Shown one piece after another: positions 21,586-33,554 of a stretch of 64,000 nucleotides of DNA. Where the stretch lies: NCBI GenBank assembly GCA_013215805.1, contig JABSQM010000014.1, positions 62,001 through 126,000 of the forward strand, given 5' to 3'. Under the pieces are notes generated by a model, which was not told where the DNA came from, ran no database searches, and worked only from the letters and a program-made list of their open reading frames with translations. This DNA comes from Piscirickettsiaceae bacterium. Its GTDB lineage: Bacteria; Pseudomonadota; Gammaproteobacteria; Nitrosococcales; Methylophagaceae. Position numbers and translations under genes: made by a program. How positions within the stretch are numbered: the stretch's first letter is position 1; every line of letters begins with the position of its first letter.

Positions 21586-22929
21586 ATGCCGTATATTCTA
21601 CTAAGCCTATTATTAACAATAACTACATCTAAAATATGGTCTGCAACAGTTGAAGGTATGCAATTATCACATTCCAATCACGGTACCTGTATAGTATTCA
21701 ATATAGTTGGGAATATTAAATATGACGTATTTACCCTAATTGCTCCTGATAGACTCGTGATTGATTTTGACAATTCGCAGCACACTACAAACCTCGCTAT
21801 TCCCAAATTCAAAAATGCACTAATTAATGACATTCGTTATTCCATGTGGAAGAAGACTACCTTGCGCTTTGTATTTGAACTTAATAATACCATAAAGTAC
21901 AACATTGAAGAGCTCAGCACAGATCAAAAATATCAACATAACCTTATCATTAATCTATTACATAAAAAAAAGTTAGATATAGTTAACGATAATAATAAAC
22001 ATACATCCACAAAAACACAAATAGAATATAGGATAGCAAAGTTGCCACGTACCATACCGATGATAAAAACTAAAAAGCCTAAAATACGGAGCAATATTAT
22101 TATTGCTATTGATGCAGGACATGGCGGACTAGATTCTGGAGCACTAGGTAAAGGCGGTACCAAAGAAAAAGATGTAGTATTATCAATAGCTAAACGTCTG
22201 GCACAACTAGTCAATAATGAAATAGGAATGAAGGCATTTCTCATTCGTGACAAAGATGAATTTATTACTCTACGTCAAAGAATCAAGCGTGCCCATGAAA
22301 ATAGTTCGGATATGTTCATTTCTATACATGCCGACTCCTTCTACAATCCACAAGCAAGAGGAGCCTCAGTATATGTTTTATCCAAACATGGTGCCAGTAG
22401 TGAGGCCGCACAATTGCTTGCTGATAAAGAAAATGCAGCCTATTTATCTGGAAATATCAGCTTAGAAGATAAAGATGATTTACTGGCTTCCATATTATTA
22501 GACTTATCCCAAACCGCCAGCCTCGAGGGAAGCATTAAGGTCGCCAATACCATACTTTATGAATTAAAGCGTGTTAGTCATATGCATAGAAAACATGTTG
22601 AATCGGCTGAATTTGTCGTATTAAAATCACCAGATATACCATCACTACTAGTAGAAACAGCATTTATTTCAAATATAGATGAGGAACGCAAGCTAAGAAG
22701 TACCGATTATCAAAATAAATTGGCGCGCGCCCTAATGAACGGTATCTATAGTTATTTTAAACATGATCTACTGCTAAATATTACGCCTATACGAAAACAT
22801 CTTGTCCAACGCGGCGACACCCTAATATCTATAGCCCAACGTTACCAAGTAAATTTGAATGAAATTAGAGTGAAAAATGATCTACAAACTACCACAATAA
22901 GAATGGGTGACATGCTATTTTTACCTTAA
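21586..22929 (+). CDS. amiB: N-acetylmuramoyl-L-alanine amidase with AMIN and LysM domains
   Basis: A 447-residue periplasmic zinc amidase that splits septal peptidoglycan between daughter cells. A signal peptide (about residues 1-20) is followed by an AMIN domain (about 22-120), a linker, and the Amidase_3 domain (about 168-390). Zinc and catalytic positions are IDAGHGGLDSGALG, GTKEKDVVLS, MFISIHADSF and LLVETAFISN. A C-terminal LysM domain (HLVQRGDTLISIAQRYQVN, from about residue 404) binds glycan. In E. coli AmiB activity needs FtsEX-EnvC; FtsE and FtsX are present here. Confidence 0.95.
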   Translation: MPYILLSLLLTITTSKIWSATVEGMQLSHSNHGTCIVFNIVGNIKYDVFTLIAPDRLVIDFDNSQHTTNLAIPKFKNALINDIRYSMWKKTTLRFVFELNNTIKYNIEELSTDQKYQHNLIINLLHKKKLDIVNDNNKHTSTKTQIEYRIAKLPRTIPMIKTKKPKIRSNIIIAIDAGHGGLDSGALGKGGTKEKDVVLSIAKRLAQLVNNEIGMKAFLIRDKDEFITLRQRIKRAHENSSDMFISIHADSFYNPQARGASVYVLSKHGASSEAAQLLADKENAAYLSGNISLEDKDDLLASILLDLSQTASLEGSIKVANTILYELKRVSHMHRKHVESAEFVVLKSPDIPSLLVETAFISNIDEERKLRSTDYQNKLARALMNGIYSYFKHDLLLNITPIRKHLVQRGDTLISIAQRYQVNLNEIRVKNDLQTTTIRMGDMLFLP

Positions 22930-23032
22930 AAATATAATTGTTAGAAAGATAGCATGAAAATAAAATGCCAACAAAAGGATTAAGGATGAGGAACGCACTT
23001 GCAATTCAGGTTAATACTATTACAATAGTATT

Positions 23033-24684
23033 GTGACAAACAATGATCGTATCCATACTTTATCTTTACACCTCTCAAATCAGATCGCTGCAGGTGAGGT
23101 GATTGCAAGGCCAGCTTCCATTGTGAAGGAATTAGTTGAAAATAGTATCGATGCGGGAGCTTCGCAAATTGATATTAAAATTTACGGTGCCGGTAGCAAA
23201 CTCATCCAAGTTCATGATAATGGCAATGGCATTCATGCAGATGATCTAATACTTGCTATAAGGCGTCATACTACCAATAAATTATATTCCAGTGAGCATC
23301 TAAAATACATTGATAGCCTAGGTTTTAGAGGTGAGGCTCTACACAGTATTTCATCAGTCTCTATGTTGAGCATAACATCACGACGAATTGATAGTAATTG
23401 TGGCTGGAGAATATCTGGAGATCATAATAAAATTGGCTCCGCACCTCACCCATCAGGCACCACCATTGAAGCCAACGATCTATTTTTCAATCTGCCTGCT
23501 AGACGACGCTTCTTGCGAAGTAATAGAACAGAACAATATCATATTTTAAAAACTATATATCACTTGGCATTAAGTAATTTTAATATATAATTTGCTTACA
23601 AAGTATCTGGCAATAATAGACTAAAATTGCCCATTAGCAAATCTACTATCGAACAGCAACAACGTATTGCGAAGATCTGCGGCCAAGAGTTTATCAACAA
23701 CACCTTATATATAAAGAAAACTTACCATAACATCAGTATATCTCGTTAGATAGTTAAGCCTAATACCCACAGGCCTCAGAATAACATACAGTACATATTT
23801 GTTAACAGTCGAGCGATTAGAGATCGTGTCATTTGCCATGCCGTACGTCAAGCATATGATAATCGGATTCCCAAAGGTCGTTATCCTGCTTACGTTCCAT
23901 ATTTAACAATACCTCCAGAACATGTTGATGTGAATGTTCATTCTACCAAACATGAAGTTCGCTTTAATGATGCCCGCCTAATTCACGGTCTTATTACTTC
24001 AGCATTTAATGAAATCCTATCACAAGAGGACAGTATTAGTACTTATTACGATAAAAAAATAGATCTAAATCGAAATTTTATTTCTATAAAATCTAAGTCA
24101 CATCGAATTAAAGATACAGATAATACGTTTTCTGAAAAAATAAATCACCAGAACCTACAATAAAATCAACTGATATCCTATTATATCAACGCTATATTAT
24201 AATTCATTATAACCATCAACTACTCTTAATTGACCTCCAAAGAGCCGATTTGCAAATACGTCAACAAAATTTATTGTGCGCAATAAAAACTGGGACTCTT
24301 AAATCTCGTCCTATTCTAGTACCTATATCTGTGTCAACAGAAGAGAATCTTATTGCACTATATGAACTACATCAGGCAGTATTACGAGATTTAGGTGTTG
24401 AATTTATCGTTCAATCAAAAAAATTTCTCATCAAGCAAATTCCAAGTCTGTTAACCCAAGTTAACATTCAACAATTTGTGCAAAAAATCATGCGTGCTTT
24501 ATTCGAAAATAAAACTAGCTTCGAACAGCTAAGCTATGTCTTACAGCAACAATTACCACTGTTTGAAATTTTATCCTTAGAACAAGCAGAACTGATAATA
24601 CGACAGCTAGACAAGCAACTAAATGATGCCCCTTGGAGCAAAGGACTTGATCTGCAGATTCTAAACAGCCTATTCTATCCATAG
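23033..24684 (+). pseudogene. mutL: Broken mutL (mismatch repair)
   Basis: A MutL coding sequence split by at least two frameshifts and one nonsense codon. From a GTG at 23033 the ATPase domain reads well: LSNQIAAGEVIARPASIVKE, DNGNGIHADDL, LGFRGEALHSIS and NLPARRRFLRS. The frame ends at TAA 23588-23590. The continuation lies in another frame from about 23590 (FAYKVSGNNRLKLP), meets TAG at 23747-23749, then gives FVNSRAIRDRVICHAVRQAY and VNVHSTKHEVRF up to the stop at 24161-24163. The C-terminal dimerisation region follows in a third frame to 24684. The family ending with CPHGRP is missing. A free N-terminal fragment of 185 residues could be made but would lack the dimerisation part. Confidence 0.93.
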
Positions 24685-27042
24685 ATATATTTACTACAAA
24701 GATCGTCAACCTATAAATTATAATATGGCTAAATTAAATTTGCTATATTTTTTATACCATTATTGCGAATTTATGTTATCCATGTTGATTTCATCTAGTT
24801 ATTTATTATTTCTCGGCCTAAAATCTGAACATATCAAGTAAATATTGTACCTCCCTATTATAAACATCATTCAAACACCCCCCACACTTCTAACTTGCAT
24901 AGAAATAACAGAATGCCAAGCAAGGTATTTATTGAAATACCCAACATAACTAAAACCTGAAGGCATGATAAACATGATGGGTCCTATTATACCCGCCTAA
25001 AATTTACTATTGAGATAACTACTCGATAATTAAAAGGGTTGCTGATAAAATAAAGCAAAATTACTTATTCCAATATGATATATTTTTCACTCCAAATAAA
25101 TCTTACTGATAAAATCGGTATATAGTATGATATCATAATCACTATTAAAGAGACTGCATGGACCTTTGATGTCGCCAAACCGATGAGCTAGAAAAATTGG
25201 GCAGCCAACTTCTGATAAGCTAGATAAATAAGAATTATTACTCAATAAAATATCTTATAAGCAATAAAATTAGATAAATATAGTCATCTGATATAGACTT
25301 TATTTGCTACTGTCAACCATGGAGAACAAGACAATAATATTGAAATATAATGCAATCAGGCTGAATAGATAAAAATTAGCATATATACACGAATAATTGC
25401 TGATGTAATTTACCAGGCATACGAATAATCATTTGAGACAACTTGATTCTGAAATAGGAGGAAAATGGACAGCTTTACATAGAAAGTGTCAGACCAAAAT
25501 TAAATGTTGGTATCAGTTGTATTCTTGCAAATATGGGCGGCTACAATAAAAATTAAATGAATCCTGACAATAATTTCATTACTTACAAAGTATACGTAAA
25601 ATTTTAAGATGATTTATCCTGAATGACAAATTATTTTAATATATTGTTTTTACTAGAAGTAAGTAAGATAAATTAAACAATTCTCTCAATAAACATAATC
25701 GGAGCATAAAAACATTGGCTGTCATAGATTAATGATAGATCTCATATTATTTGTCCTAGTGATCATTATTATTGCTATTGCATTATTGATTCCACTAAAT
25801 TAGTGTAATTTGATATGTCAATTACTACCATTAAGCACTGAACGTATCAGAAATACTATAAAAAGCTAATGTTATTGAAAATCATGATGAATGCCCCATT
25901 TTTCACAAACAGGTCTTATTAATCCCAGGATCTAAAATTCATCAACATGGAGATAAGCATATAACGACAAGCGACCAATAGTATAAAATATTGATGTAAA
26001 ACTTACTCATGATAATAAATATATTATTGAATAACTCAATAAAAAATAATGCTACTAATATAAATTAAAAATCTATTTATCATATTTAAATCAGAATGGA
26101 GAGTGCATAATCAATAAAAATATATAATTTATATGGCGAAATTAAAACAACTAACTAGTATTCAAATTTATTATTAATATTTGCATTATATGTTTCTCCC
26201 TATCTAACCTCGCAACCGTTATTTCGGTAACATATACACTGAGTTAGATTTCAAGTAATCACTCACAGTGTATACCAAAGTTAATTTAGCTAGATTCATT
26301 AATACCTAACTCAAACGCACCGATATTAGCTTGATCCTAAATATATATTGCTTTTCCAGGCAAACTATTGAAGTGTCGCAATACCTAACTTCACTAATCT
26401 TGGCTGATCACATACACAACCACTATCGACCATAGATTATAAAAATGGAGTTCTCTGCATCTTTGCAATATTTTAAGTGATTTTCTTAATATCGGAGCCT
26501 GTAAGCACAAAACCCTGGAATTATACTGTTCTAAAGAATATTATTGTAAAATGACTTCTGTATATATTTGTGAAGACGGCAAGCCTGCAAACCATAGAGC
26601 GCCTTAAATTAATGAGTGAAACAATATAAAAACAAGCGCAACAAAATCAACTTCTAGATTTACCTCTAATACCAGCAATAATTAAATTTGTTTGGAATTA
26701 TTTTGATATCAAACAGAACTTTATATTGTAGCACTTGCGCATCAATAGTAATATCACTCATATTTAGGCAACGAGAATTCTAGAAAAAGCTGAGGGTTCA
26801 TCAATACAAAACGCACGCTCATTTAAGCCTTCTTCAATCTTATAGATCAATTTCAGGTCTTATATATCATGCAATGTACTCTCCGAATTGTTATGAAAAT
26901 ATAGAATACATATATAATCCGCCCTCTTCTCGCCCCCCTTATTGCTTACTCAGACATACCCATTACAAATAAAAATACTATAAATCAAACCATATTTCAC
27001 TTGACAGTATAACTATACGGAGAGTCTAATATGTACTTTAAT
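24685..27042. other. Long decayed gap after mutL
   Basis: About 2.4 kb with dense stops. Ancestrally miaA, hfq and hflX-hflK-hflC would follow mutL; I could not read any of them with confidence. A hydrophobic stretch near 25733-25800 (MIDLILFVLVIIIIAIALLI) and a stretch near 26550-26600 (SVYICEDGKPANHRAP) look coding-derived but are unassigned. Confidence 0.35.
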
Positions 27043-27118
27043 GGCTTGATAGCTCAGTCGGCAGAGCAAGGGACTGAAAATCCCTGTGTCCCTGGTTCGA
27101 TTCCAGGTCAAGCCACCA
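27043..27118 (+). tRNA. tRNA-Phe (anticodon GAA)
   Basis: A 76-base tRNA including encoded CCA. Acceptor GGCTTGA pairs with TCAAGCC at 27108-27114. The D-arm has AGCTCAGTCGGCAGAGC, the anticodon stem-loop is AGGGA-CTGAAAA-TCCCT with GAA at 27076-27078, and the T-arm is CCTGGTTCGATTCCAGG. It stands alone in decayed sequence. Confidence 0.97.
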
Positions 27119-27679
27119 AAAATAAAAAATATAAAACTTTATTGTAGTATATGACTATCCCGGTTTTACTATATTGTATATTTATACTATTTGCCCAATT
27201 TCAGTTACAGATATATTTTTTTAGATAAAAATAATTTATTATCATAATAATATCACCTAAAATTTTTTATTTTTGTGAGTTTACATACCTATAAATATAT
27301 AAAATTATACATTAATTAAATCTGTAACTTATCAAGTTGATTGCTGCATAGAACCAATAAGTTAGCGTATCATTATTTAAAGTTGAATTATTTTAGAGGA
27401 GCATATTGAAGCTTAAATAAAGTGTATATACTCCATGATACTATCCTTATTAATCTCTATATCAAAATTTGCTCCCACTCAGTAACTACCACACTTCCTT
27501 GCAATTACATGTTATGTGAAACATATAAATTTCACTTAATGATAAAAATGTATATTTTTTGTTGAAAAAGAGTTGCAAAGTCATTCTCAATGTGGAGAAT
27601 ACATGACTGATGGGTTCCAATAATCCAGTCAATGAAAATAAGCTAAGCTAATATGTTAATAAATTTAAAGGTATATAAA
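27119..27679. other. Upstream region of the porin gene
   Basis: About 560 very AT-rich bases, probably holding the porin promoter. I saw no convincing -35/-10 pair. The porin ribosome binding site (AAAGG) lies at about 27666-27670. Confidence 0.4.
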
Positions 27680-28828
27680 ATGATATTTAATAAGACAGCC
27701 ATTGCGGTCTTAATTGCTCTAGCAGCAACGAGTGCAGCTAACGCGAAGATCATCGCTAGCATTGAGAATGGCTGGCAATTATCCGTGACTGGTAAAATCA
27801 ACCAATTCATGATTATGACTGACGATAAAAACCGTGATGATTATAATGAAGTCCGTGGTGGTAGAATAGCAGGATTCATAAAATTTAATATTAAAATACC
27901 AAAAACAAATGGTCTTAATATAAATGCTCATATTTCCTTAAGCCCAAGTACCAACAAATCTGGTCATCAAAATCTTGAACAACGTGAGATCTACTTTACG
28001 GTTGATGGTGAATTTGGTCAAATATTAGCAGGGAGAGCTTTAGGTCTTTACGGCTCACATAATATGGTAACTGAACAAACTTATAGGGGGGTAGGCTATG
28101 GTACTGGTGGTAATGCTAATAGCACCTTAGGTGGCATCGGTATAGGTCATGACTATGCTGCATGGCGTCAACAATTTAGATGGACCTCGAAGAGGGTCAA
28201 AGGCCTCCAGATTGCCTTCTCTATATCTGAGAATGGTGGCGGAACCCAAAGACTGCAGAATAAATTACCTACAGGTAGTATGCAGACAAGTCAACGTGAT
28301 TCTAAAGATCGTAGATATGAAGGTGATGTAAATTACAAAGGTGTTATAGATGGAGGCAAGTACATGTTTTGGTTCTCCGGTATGAACACAGGAAATGATA
28401 TAGCCAATAAAGCAGATGCACCTAAAGGTGAACAGGCTATAACAGTCGGAGCTACTTTGCATATCCACGGTTGGGAATTTATGACTCAATACTCTGATTC
28501 TTCGGGCTCCACTGATGCTAAGCCTGAAAACGAAAATGAAAATACAAAAGCTAAAAAGGCTCAAAAGGTAAGATGGGATCAGTATGTCCTCCAAGGTGGT
28601 TATCGCTTTAAAGAAAAAACATTAGTATCAGTAAACTACTCTAGAGTTCTGGAATATAGTTTAGGTGCAAAAGGTAATGCAAATGAAGCTGACCGGTGGA
28701 CTTTTGGTATTTACCACGATCTGACTGACAACCTCAGATTAATTGCTGAAGTTTGTAAGGTCATAACTGAAAAACGTACAATCCTCTATCAAAAAGACAT
28801 CTCTTTCGGAGCAGAGGTCCGTTGGTAA
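27680..28828 (+). CDS. Outer-membrane general porin
   Basis: A 382-residue porin starting at ATG 27680, with AAAGG about 10 bases upstream; the frame extends to an ATG at 27653 but the signal peptide begins at 27680. Residues 1-22 are a classic signal peptide ending in TSAANA. The mature part has alternating strand patterns and loops, contains GGRIAGFIKFNIKIP and GEFGQILAGRALGLYGS (like the strand before the constriction loop in Gram-negative porins), and ends in GAEVRW, a C-terminal aromatic that serves as the BAM insertion signal. Trimeric porins let small solutes cross the outer membrane. It has its own terminator at 28857. The exact porin subfamily is not resolved. Confidence 0.88.
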   Translation: MIFNKTAIAVLIALAATSAANAKIIASIENGWQLSVTGKINQFMIMTDDKNRDDYNEVRGGRIAGFIKFNIKIPKTNGLNINAHISLSPSTNKSGHQNLEQREIYFTVDGEFGQILAGRALGLYGSHNMVTEQTYRGVGYGTGGNANSTLGGIGIGHDYAAWRQQFRWTSKRVKGLQIAFSISENGGGTQRLQNKLPTGSMQTSQRDSKDRRYEGDVNYKGVIDGGKYMFWFSGMNTGNDIANKADAPKGEQAITVGATLHIHGWEFMTQYSDSSGSTDAKPENENENTKAKKAQKVRWDQYVLQGGYRFKEKTLVSVNYSRVLEYSLGAKGNANEADRWTFGIYHDLTDNLRLIAEVCKVITEKRTILYQKDISFGAEVRW

Positions 28829-28856
28829 ACAAATTAATGTTTGAATAGCAAGTGAG

Positions 28857-28887
28857 AGCCTCGAATTTTTAAAGTCGGGGCTTTTTT
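28857..28887 (+). terminator. Rho-independent terminator of the porin gene
   Basis: An 8-base-pair stem AGCCTCGA / TCGGGGCT (one G-T pair) around a 10-base loop, followed directly by a T run at 28882-28887. It lies 29 bases after the porin stop and is the clearest intrinsic terminator in the window. Confidence 0.9.
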
Positions 28888-29119
28888 GTGATTTATATAA
28901 GCACGTGCATATAGATTCAGTAAATAATATCACCAAGAATAACAAATAATGCATATAAAAACTAGTTTAATTTAAAGACATAATAGACTAAAATTAATAT
29001 TAATTAATAGTGTTAATTTGTTTAAAAGCGACCGATATGACTGGTAAGCTATCTATATTAATTTTCTTATAATTTTTATAAATCTGTATAATGGATTTTT
29101 TATACATTTCAATACTAAC

Positions 29120-30523
29120 ATGACTCAAGATAGAACTCTTTATGATAAATTATGGGATCAGCATGTAATTAGCAGTAGTTTCAACGGTGCCTCCCTAATT
29201 TATATAGACCGCCAACTTATACACGAAGTGACTTCACCACAAGCTTTTGAAAGTCTGCGCTCATCAAACCGAGTCCCTCATCGTCCTAAATCAATATTGG
29301 CCACACCAGATCATAATGTTCCTACAGATGATAGAAGCCAAGGTATTACTGATCCAATCTCTCGCCTTCAAGTAAAAACTCTAAATAAAAATTGCAGAGA
29401 TTTTGGTATCACTGAGTTTGGTCTATCGGATAACCGCCAAGGCATAGTACATATTGTTGGTCCAGAACAAGGGTTGATATTACCCGGAATGACCGTGGTC
29501 TGTGGTGACTCTCATACTTCGACTCATGGTGCTTTCGGAGCTATGGCATTTGGTATAGGCACCTCAGAGGTAGAACAGGTATTGGCTACCCAATGTCTGA
29601 TCCAAAAAAAAACAAAAAATATGCTAGTGCACGTTGATGGTAAGTGCAGACCTGGAATAACAGCTAAGGATATCATGTTGAATATTATCGGTAAAATAGG
29701 CACTGCTGGAGGCACAGGTTACACCATTGAATATGATGGAACTGCTATTAGAGAACTTTCAATGGAAGGTCGCATGACTATTTGTAATATGACTATTGAA
29801 GCTGGTGCACGTATAGGCCTTATTAGCGCTGATAATATTACTATCGAATATCTGCGTGGAAGACCCCTCTCACCATCAGGCGAAAATTGGGATAAGGCTA
29901 TTTTATCATGGTCTGAATTATATAGCGATACTAATGCTACATTCGATAAAATGATTAGAATTGATGCTTCAAATATCAAACCGCAAGTTACATGGGGGAC
30001 ATCTCCAGAAATGGTTGTTGCTGTAGATGATAAAATACCTAACCCTGCTAAAGAATCAAATTATATTAAACGTAATAGTATGGAACAAGCTTTAAAGTAT
30101 ATGGGGTTACATGCCAATATGAATATTACTGATATTAAAATTAATCGTGTTTTTATAGGTTCTTGCACTAACTCTAGAATCGAGGATTTACGTCAAGCTG
30201 CCAATATAATTAATAATCGACATGTAGCAGACGACTTGATACAGGCTTTGGTTGTACCGGGTTCAGGATTAGTAAAACAACAGGCTGAACAGGAAGGATT
30301 GGATGATATTTTTATTAATGCGGGTTTTGAATGGCGAGATCCTGGCTGCTCAATGTGTTTGGCAATGAATGGTGATCGGTTAGAGCCAGGTGAGCATTGC
30401 GCATCAACATCAAATCGTAATTTTGAAGGTCGTCAGGGATCAGGAGGGCGTACGCATCTAGTTAGTCCAGCAATGGCTGCAGCTGCAGCCATTGCTGGGC
30501 ATTTCGTTGATATATCGCGATAA
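29120..30523 (+). CDS. leuC: 3-isopropylmalate dehydratase large subunit
   Basis: A 467-residue LeuC of normal length, an aconitase-family subunit that isomerises 2- to 3-isopropylmalate in leucine synthesis. [4Fe-4S] ligand regions are [11 protein letters not shown] and [13 protein letters not shown]. Other signatures are [30 protein letters not shown] and [16 protein letters not shown]. The holoenzyme needs the small subunit LeuD, which normally follows at once; here only 123 non-coding bases separate leuC from the convergent aroC, so leuD must lie elsewhere or be lost. IlvE, at the end of branched-chain synthesis, is present at 54.6 kb. Confidence 0.96.
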   Translation: MTQDRTLYDKLWDQHVISSSFNGASLIYIDRQLIHEVTSPQAFESLRSSNRVPHRPKSILATPDHNVPTDDRSQGITDPISRLQVKTLNKNCRDFGITEFGLSDNRQGIVHIVGPEQGLILPGMTVVCGDSHTSTHGAFGAMAFGIGTSEVEQVLATQCLIQKKTKNMLVHVDGKCRPGITAKDIMLNIIGKIGTAGGTGYTIEYDGTAIRELSMEGRMTICNMTIEAGARIGLISADNITIEYLRGRPLSPSGENWDKAILSWSELYSDTNATFDKMIRIDASNIKPQVTWGTSPEMVVAVDDKIPNPAKESNYIKRNSMEQALKYMGLHANMNITDIKINRVFIGSCTNSRIEDLRQAANIINNRHVADDLIQALVVPGSGLVKQQAEQEGLDDIFINAGFEWRDPGCSMCLAMNGDRLEPGEHCASTSNRNFEGRQGSGGRTHLVSPAMAAAAAIAGHFVDISR

Positions 30524-30646
30524 AGTGCATTACAATAATAAATGACATTTAGACATGATAATAACCGCTAAAATATATAATAGCACCGGATTATTGAACA
30601 AAAATTAATATAACATTGTGATGGGCAACGTATATATATACTGGAT

Positions 30647-31744
30647 CTATACTTGTGGTGGGATGATTGGCATATTGGTGGCCACATCAATATTTTGAGC
30701 ACGGTGGCGTAACATGTGATCCATCAATACAAGCGATAACATCGCCTCAGCAATAGGAGTAGCACGAATACCAACACAAGGATCATGCCTACCATTAGTA
30801 ACCACCAGAACCCTTTTGGTTTGAGTATCGACACTATGGCCAGGAATACGAAGACTAGATGTCGCCTTCAAAGCTATGCTTACCAAGATATCTTGACCAC
30901 TAGAAATACCGCCAAGTATACCACCTGAATTATTACTAAGGAAACCCTCTGGTGCTATTTCATCACGATGATCAGTTCCTTTTTGAGTTACTGATTCAAA
31001 ACCAGTGCCAATTTCAACTCCCTTAACAGCATTGATGCTCATCATAGCATGAGCAATTTCGGCATCTAGTCGATCAAAAATAGGTTCCCCTAAGCCTGGA
31101 GGTACATTTCTAGCAATGACCCTTACTCGAGCGCCAACAGAGTTCCCCTCCTTGCGTAAGACATCCATGTAATTTTCTAATTGCTGTTCCTTGTCAGGAT
31201 CTGGACAAAAAAAGGCACTATTTTCCATATGCTCCCAATCTAACTTTTCGATGACTATGGGACCAAGCTGAGATAAATAGCCCTTAATTTTAATGCCATA
31301 ACGTTGATACAAGTATTTTTTTGCTATGCCACCAGCGGCAACACGCATAACAGTTTCACGCGCAGATGCTCGACCTCCACCCCGGTAATCACGAGAACCA
31401 TATTTATGGTGATAGGTATAATCAGCATGTGACGGACGGAACTGATGCATAATACTACTGTAGTCTTTTGAGCGCTGATCGGTGTTGTTGATAATCATCC
31501 CAATGGGTGTACCTGTGGTAGCACCTTCAAATATTCCAGAAAGAATTTGTACCCGATCTAATTCACGACGCTGAGTTTCATGACGTGTTTTGCCGGGTCT
31601 ACGACGATCTAAATCTCCTTGCAAATCATCCTCACTAAGTTTTAATCCTGGAGGACAACCATCAACGACACACCCTAAAGATTGGCCATGGCTTTCACCA
31701 AAAGTTGTGACAGTAAAAAGTTTTCCAAAGCTGTTACCAGACAT
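30647..31744 (-). CDS. aroC: Chorismate synthase
   Basis: A 365-residue AroC, full length. It converts EPSP to chorismate using reduced FMN, the last common step to aromatic amino acids and folate. Conserved blocks are [18 protein letters not shown], the three Arg-rich patches around [49 protein letters not shown] and [18 protein letters not shown]. The ATG at 31744 has a weak GGAA upstream. It stands alone, convergent with leuC. Confidence 0.97.
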   Translation of the reverse strand: MSGNSFGKLFTVTTFGESHGQSLGCVVDGCPPGLKLSEDDLQGDLDRRRPGKTRHETQRRELDRVQILSGIFEGATTGTPIGMIINNTDQRSKDYSSIMHQFRPSHADYTYHHKYGSRDYRGGGRASARETVMRVAAGGIAKKYLYQRYGIKIKGYLSQLGPIVIEKLDWEHMENSAFFCPDPDKEQQLENYMDVLRKEGNSVGARVRVIARNVPPGLGEPIFDRLDAEIAHAMMSINAVKGVEIGTGFESVTQKGTDHRDEIAPEGFLSNNSGGILGGISSGQDILVSIALKATSSLRIPGHSVDTQTKRVLVVTNGRHDPCVGIRATPIAEAMLSLVLMDHMLRHRAQNIDVATNMPIIPPQV

Positions 31745-31862
31745 ATTAATTTCCGGTGTTAAATAAGGGTACCACTAATGAATAAAAGTGATAGTGATTT
31801 TATCAAATTTACAAAAATAACTATAGGTATAACGAATCATCAAATGCCGCAATATCGTTCAT

Positions 31863-31880
31863 TATAATCGATCGATTATA
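31863..31880. repeat. 18-base perfect palindrome upstream of aroC
   Basis: TATAATCGATCGATTATA reads the same on both strands and ends 119 bases before the aroC start codon at 31744 (minus strand). Such a symmetric site could be an operator, but long palindromes also arise by chance in AT-rich DNA. A shorter similar palindrome lies upstream of fdxA near 11459-11470. Confidence 0.4.
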
Positions 31881-33501
31881 TAAGGTATATGCCTTGAAAA
31901 GGAAAGCAAGGGTGCCAGATTATAAATTCACAAATATCTTAATGTAACCTTTAATATTAATATCAATTATAGATATTATTTTGCTTAAATAATATTTATT
32001 TAAGCAGTAATATGGATAAAAAGGAGAACATGTACAGAGAATATAATAATCAAAATTTATTGTGATGTAGATGATTATCACCCGCATCCTGATCGCATGA
32101 GATATTGACAAATAAATTATTCTACATATTTTAAAGTATTGTGATATCCTCCATAGCTAAATATTAAGAAATCCTCATTTCATGCAACGATAGTCTTATA
32201 AATAAAGTTTCGTCTTCATAAATAGATTTTATATCAACAATAGTTTCGAGTCACAATTAATTTAAAATGTCCCAGACATCTACCCACCGACATAGCATGC
32301 ATTAATTTTGGATTATCAACTAATTATATTACACTCGATCTGAAAGACTTTATATAAAAGAAAATACCTTTTAGCCTACATCCTTATGCGAGATCAATTA
32401 AATCGATACACAATAATTTGTACCTATTGATCAAATAAACATGCTTTACAAACATATCCGTACATACTGTGCTAAGGACAATCTCGAGTATAGCACCAGC
32501 TTCAATTCGATTGTAATACCATAGGATTTCCTCATACAGCTCCTACTTATATTAATATTAAATCATCTATAATATCTTATACAAGCTGTGTCAATATCAA
32601 CCATAACTGATATACCTAATTACATGCACAAGATGATGGTATCAAAAGGTGCATCCTCATATTAGGTAACAGAGGCAGAGCAATGACATAAAGTCGCATT
32701 GATACTACATCTGTAAAGAATTGTTCTTATGTAATATATGATACAATATCCAGGATAACCATTTGATGATTGATTATCAAATGTATTCTGATTGAACAAG
32801 ATACGATAAATATGATTTACATCGTCACTGTGATTGCATATATATGGGTCACCAATTTAATTAAGCATATTAATTAATAGCATTCTGTCGAAAATAAAGA
32901 TAACATTCAGCATTGCCAACACCTAGTCCAAATCATTTCAAATAGTATTGGAACTAATAACAAACCATTAAGAATCAATAGGTTATTGTTGACATAAAAA
33001 ATTTCATCAACAGATATAATAACTAAAATTTGATCACGATCGGAGGAGACACTGCATGAAATATGACCAGAGATCGATCTAAATATATTATATAAAATGA
33101 AAGAACCATCTCTATTTATATTTTATAATTTTTCTTTAAATGATGAGGATGAAAGATACAGATAATAATATCCATGATTACCACGATAGCCCATGGTCTT
33201 ATAAATATCATATTTTATCTCCGAACATATATTTGGCCTCCATTGTAATCAATGAATTAGATATTATATAAATAAGAGTACTATACTTTAATAAAATATC
33301 TTAAGAATAGTAAACTTTAGATATAACTCAAATAAATAAATCTTTAATTACAGAATTTAGAAAATTAATAATCCAGTTTTTATCTCAACTTAAGGATATG
33401 AAATAATCATATTATAATAAATAAGCTTACTCATCCAATATATTAATAATATACCCCCGAGTGTTTTATTTTCATTGATTATTGCTAGTATAGACATGTA
33501 A

Positions 33502-33521
33502 ATGATAATGAGCATTATCAT
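33502..33521. promoter_or_regulatory. Fur-box-like inverted repeat
   Basis: Two 9-base arms, ATGATAATG and CATTATCAT, are separated by AG. The arms match the GATAAT/ATTATC core of Fur operators, but the spacing differs from the usual 19-base box. A good ribosome binding site (AAAGGAAA at about 33545-33552) and an ATG at 33555 follow within 35-55 bases, in the position expected for an iron-regulated gene; that reading frame stops after 13 codons. Confidence 0.35.
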
Positions 33522-33554
33522 CGTCAGTTTGCATAGCTATCCAGAAAGGAAAAT

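Noticed and set aside
31920-32111. Minus-strand 63-residue frame as a small gene
   Set aside because: Low-complexity Ile/Tyr/Asn-rich reading of AT-rich DNA without a translation start signal.
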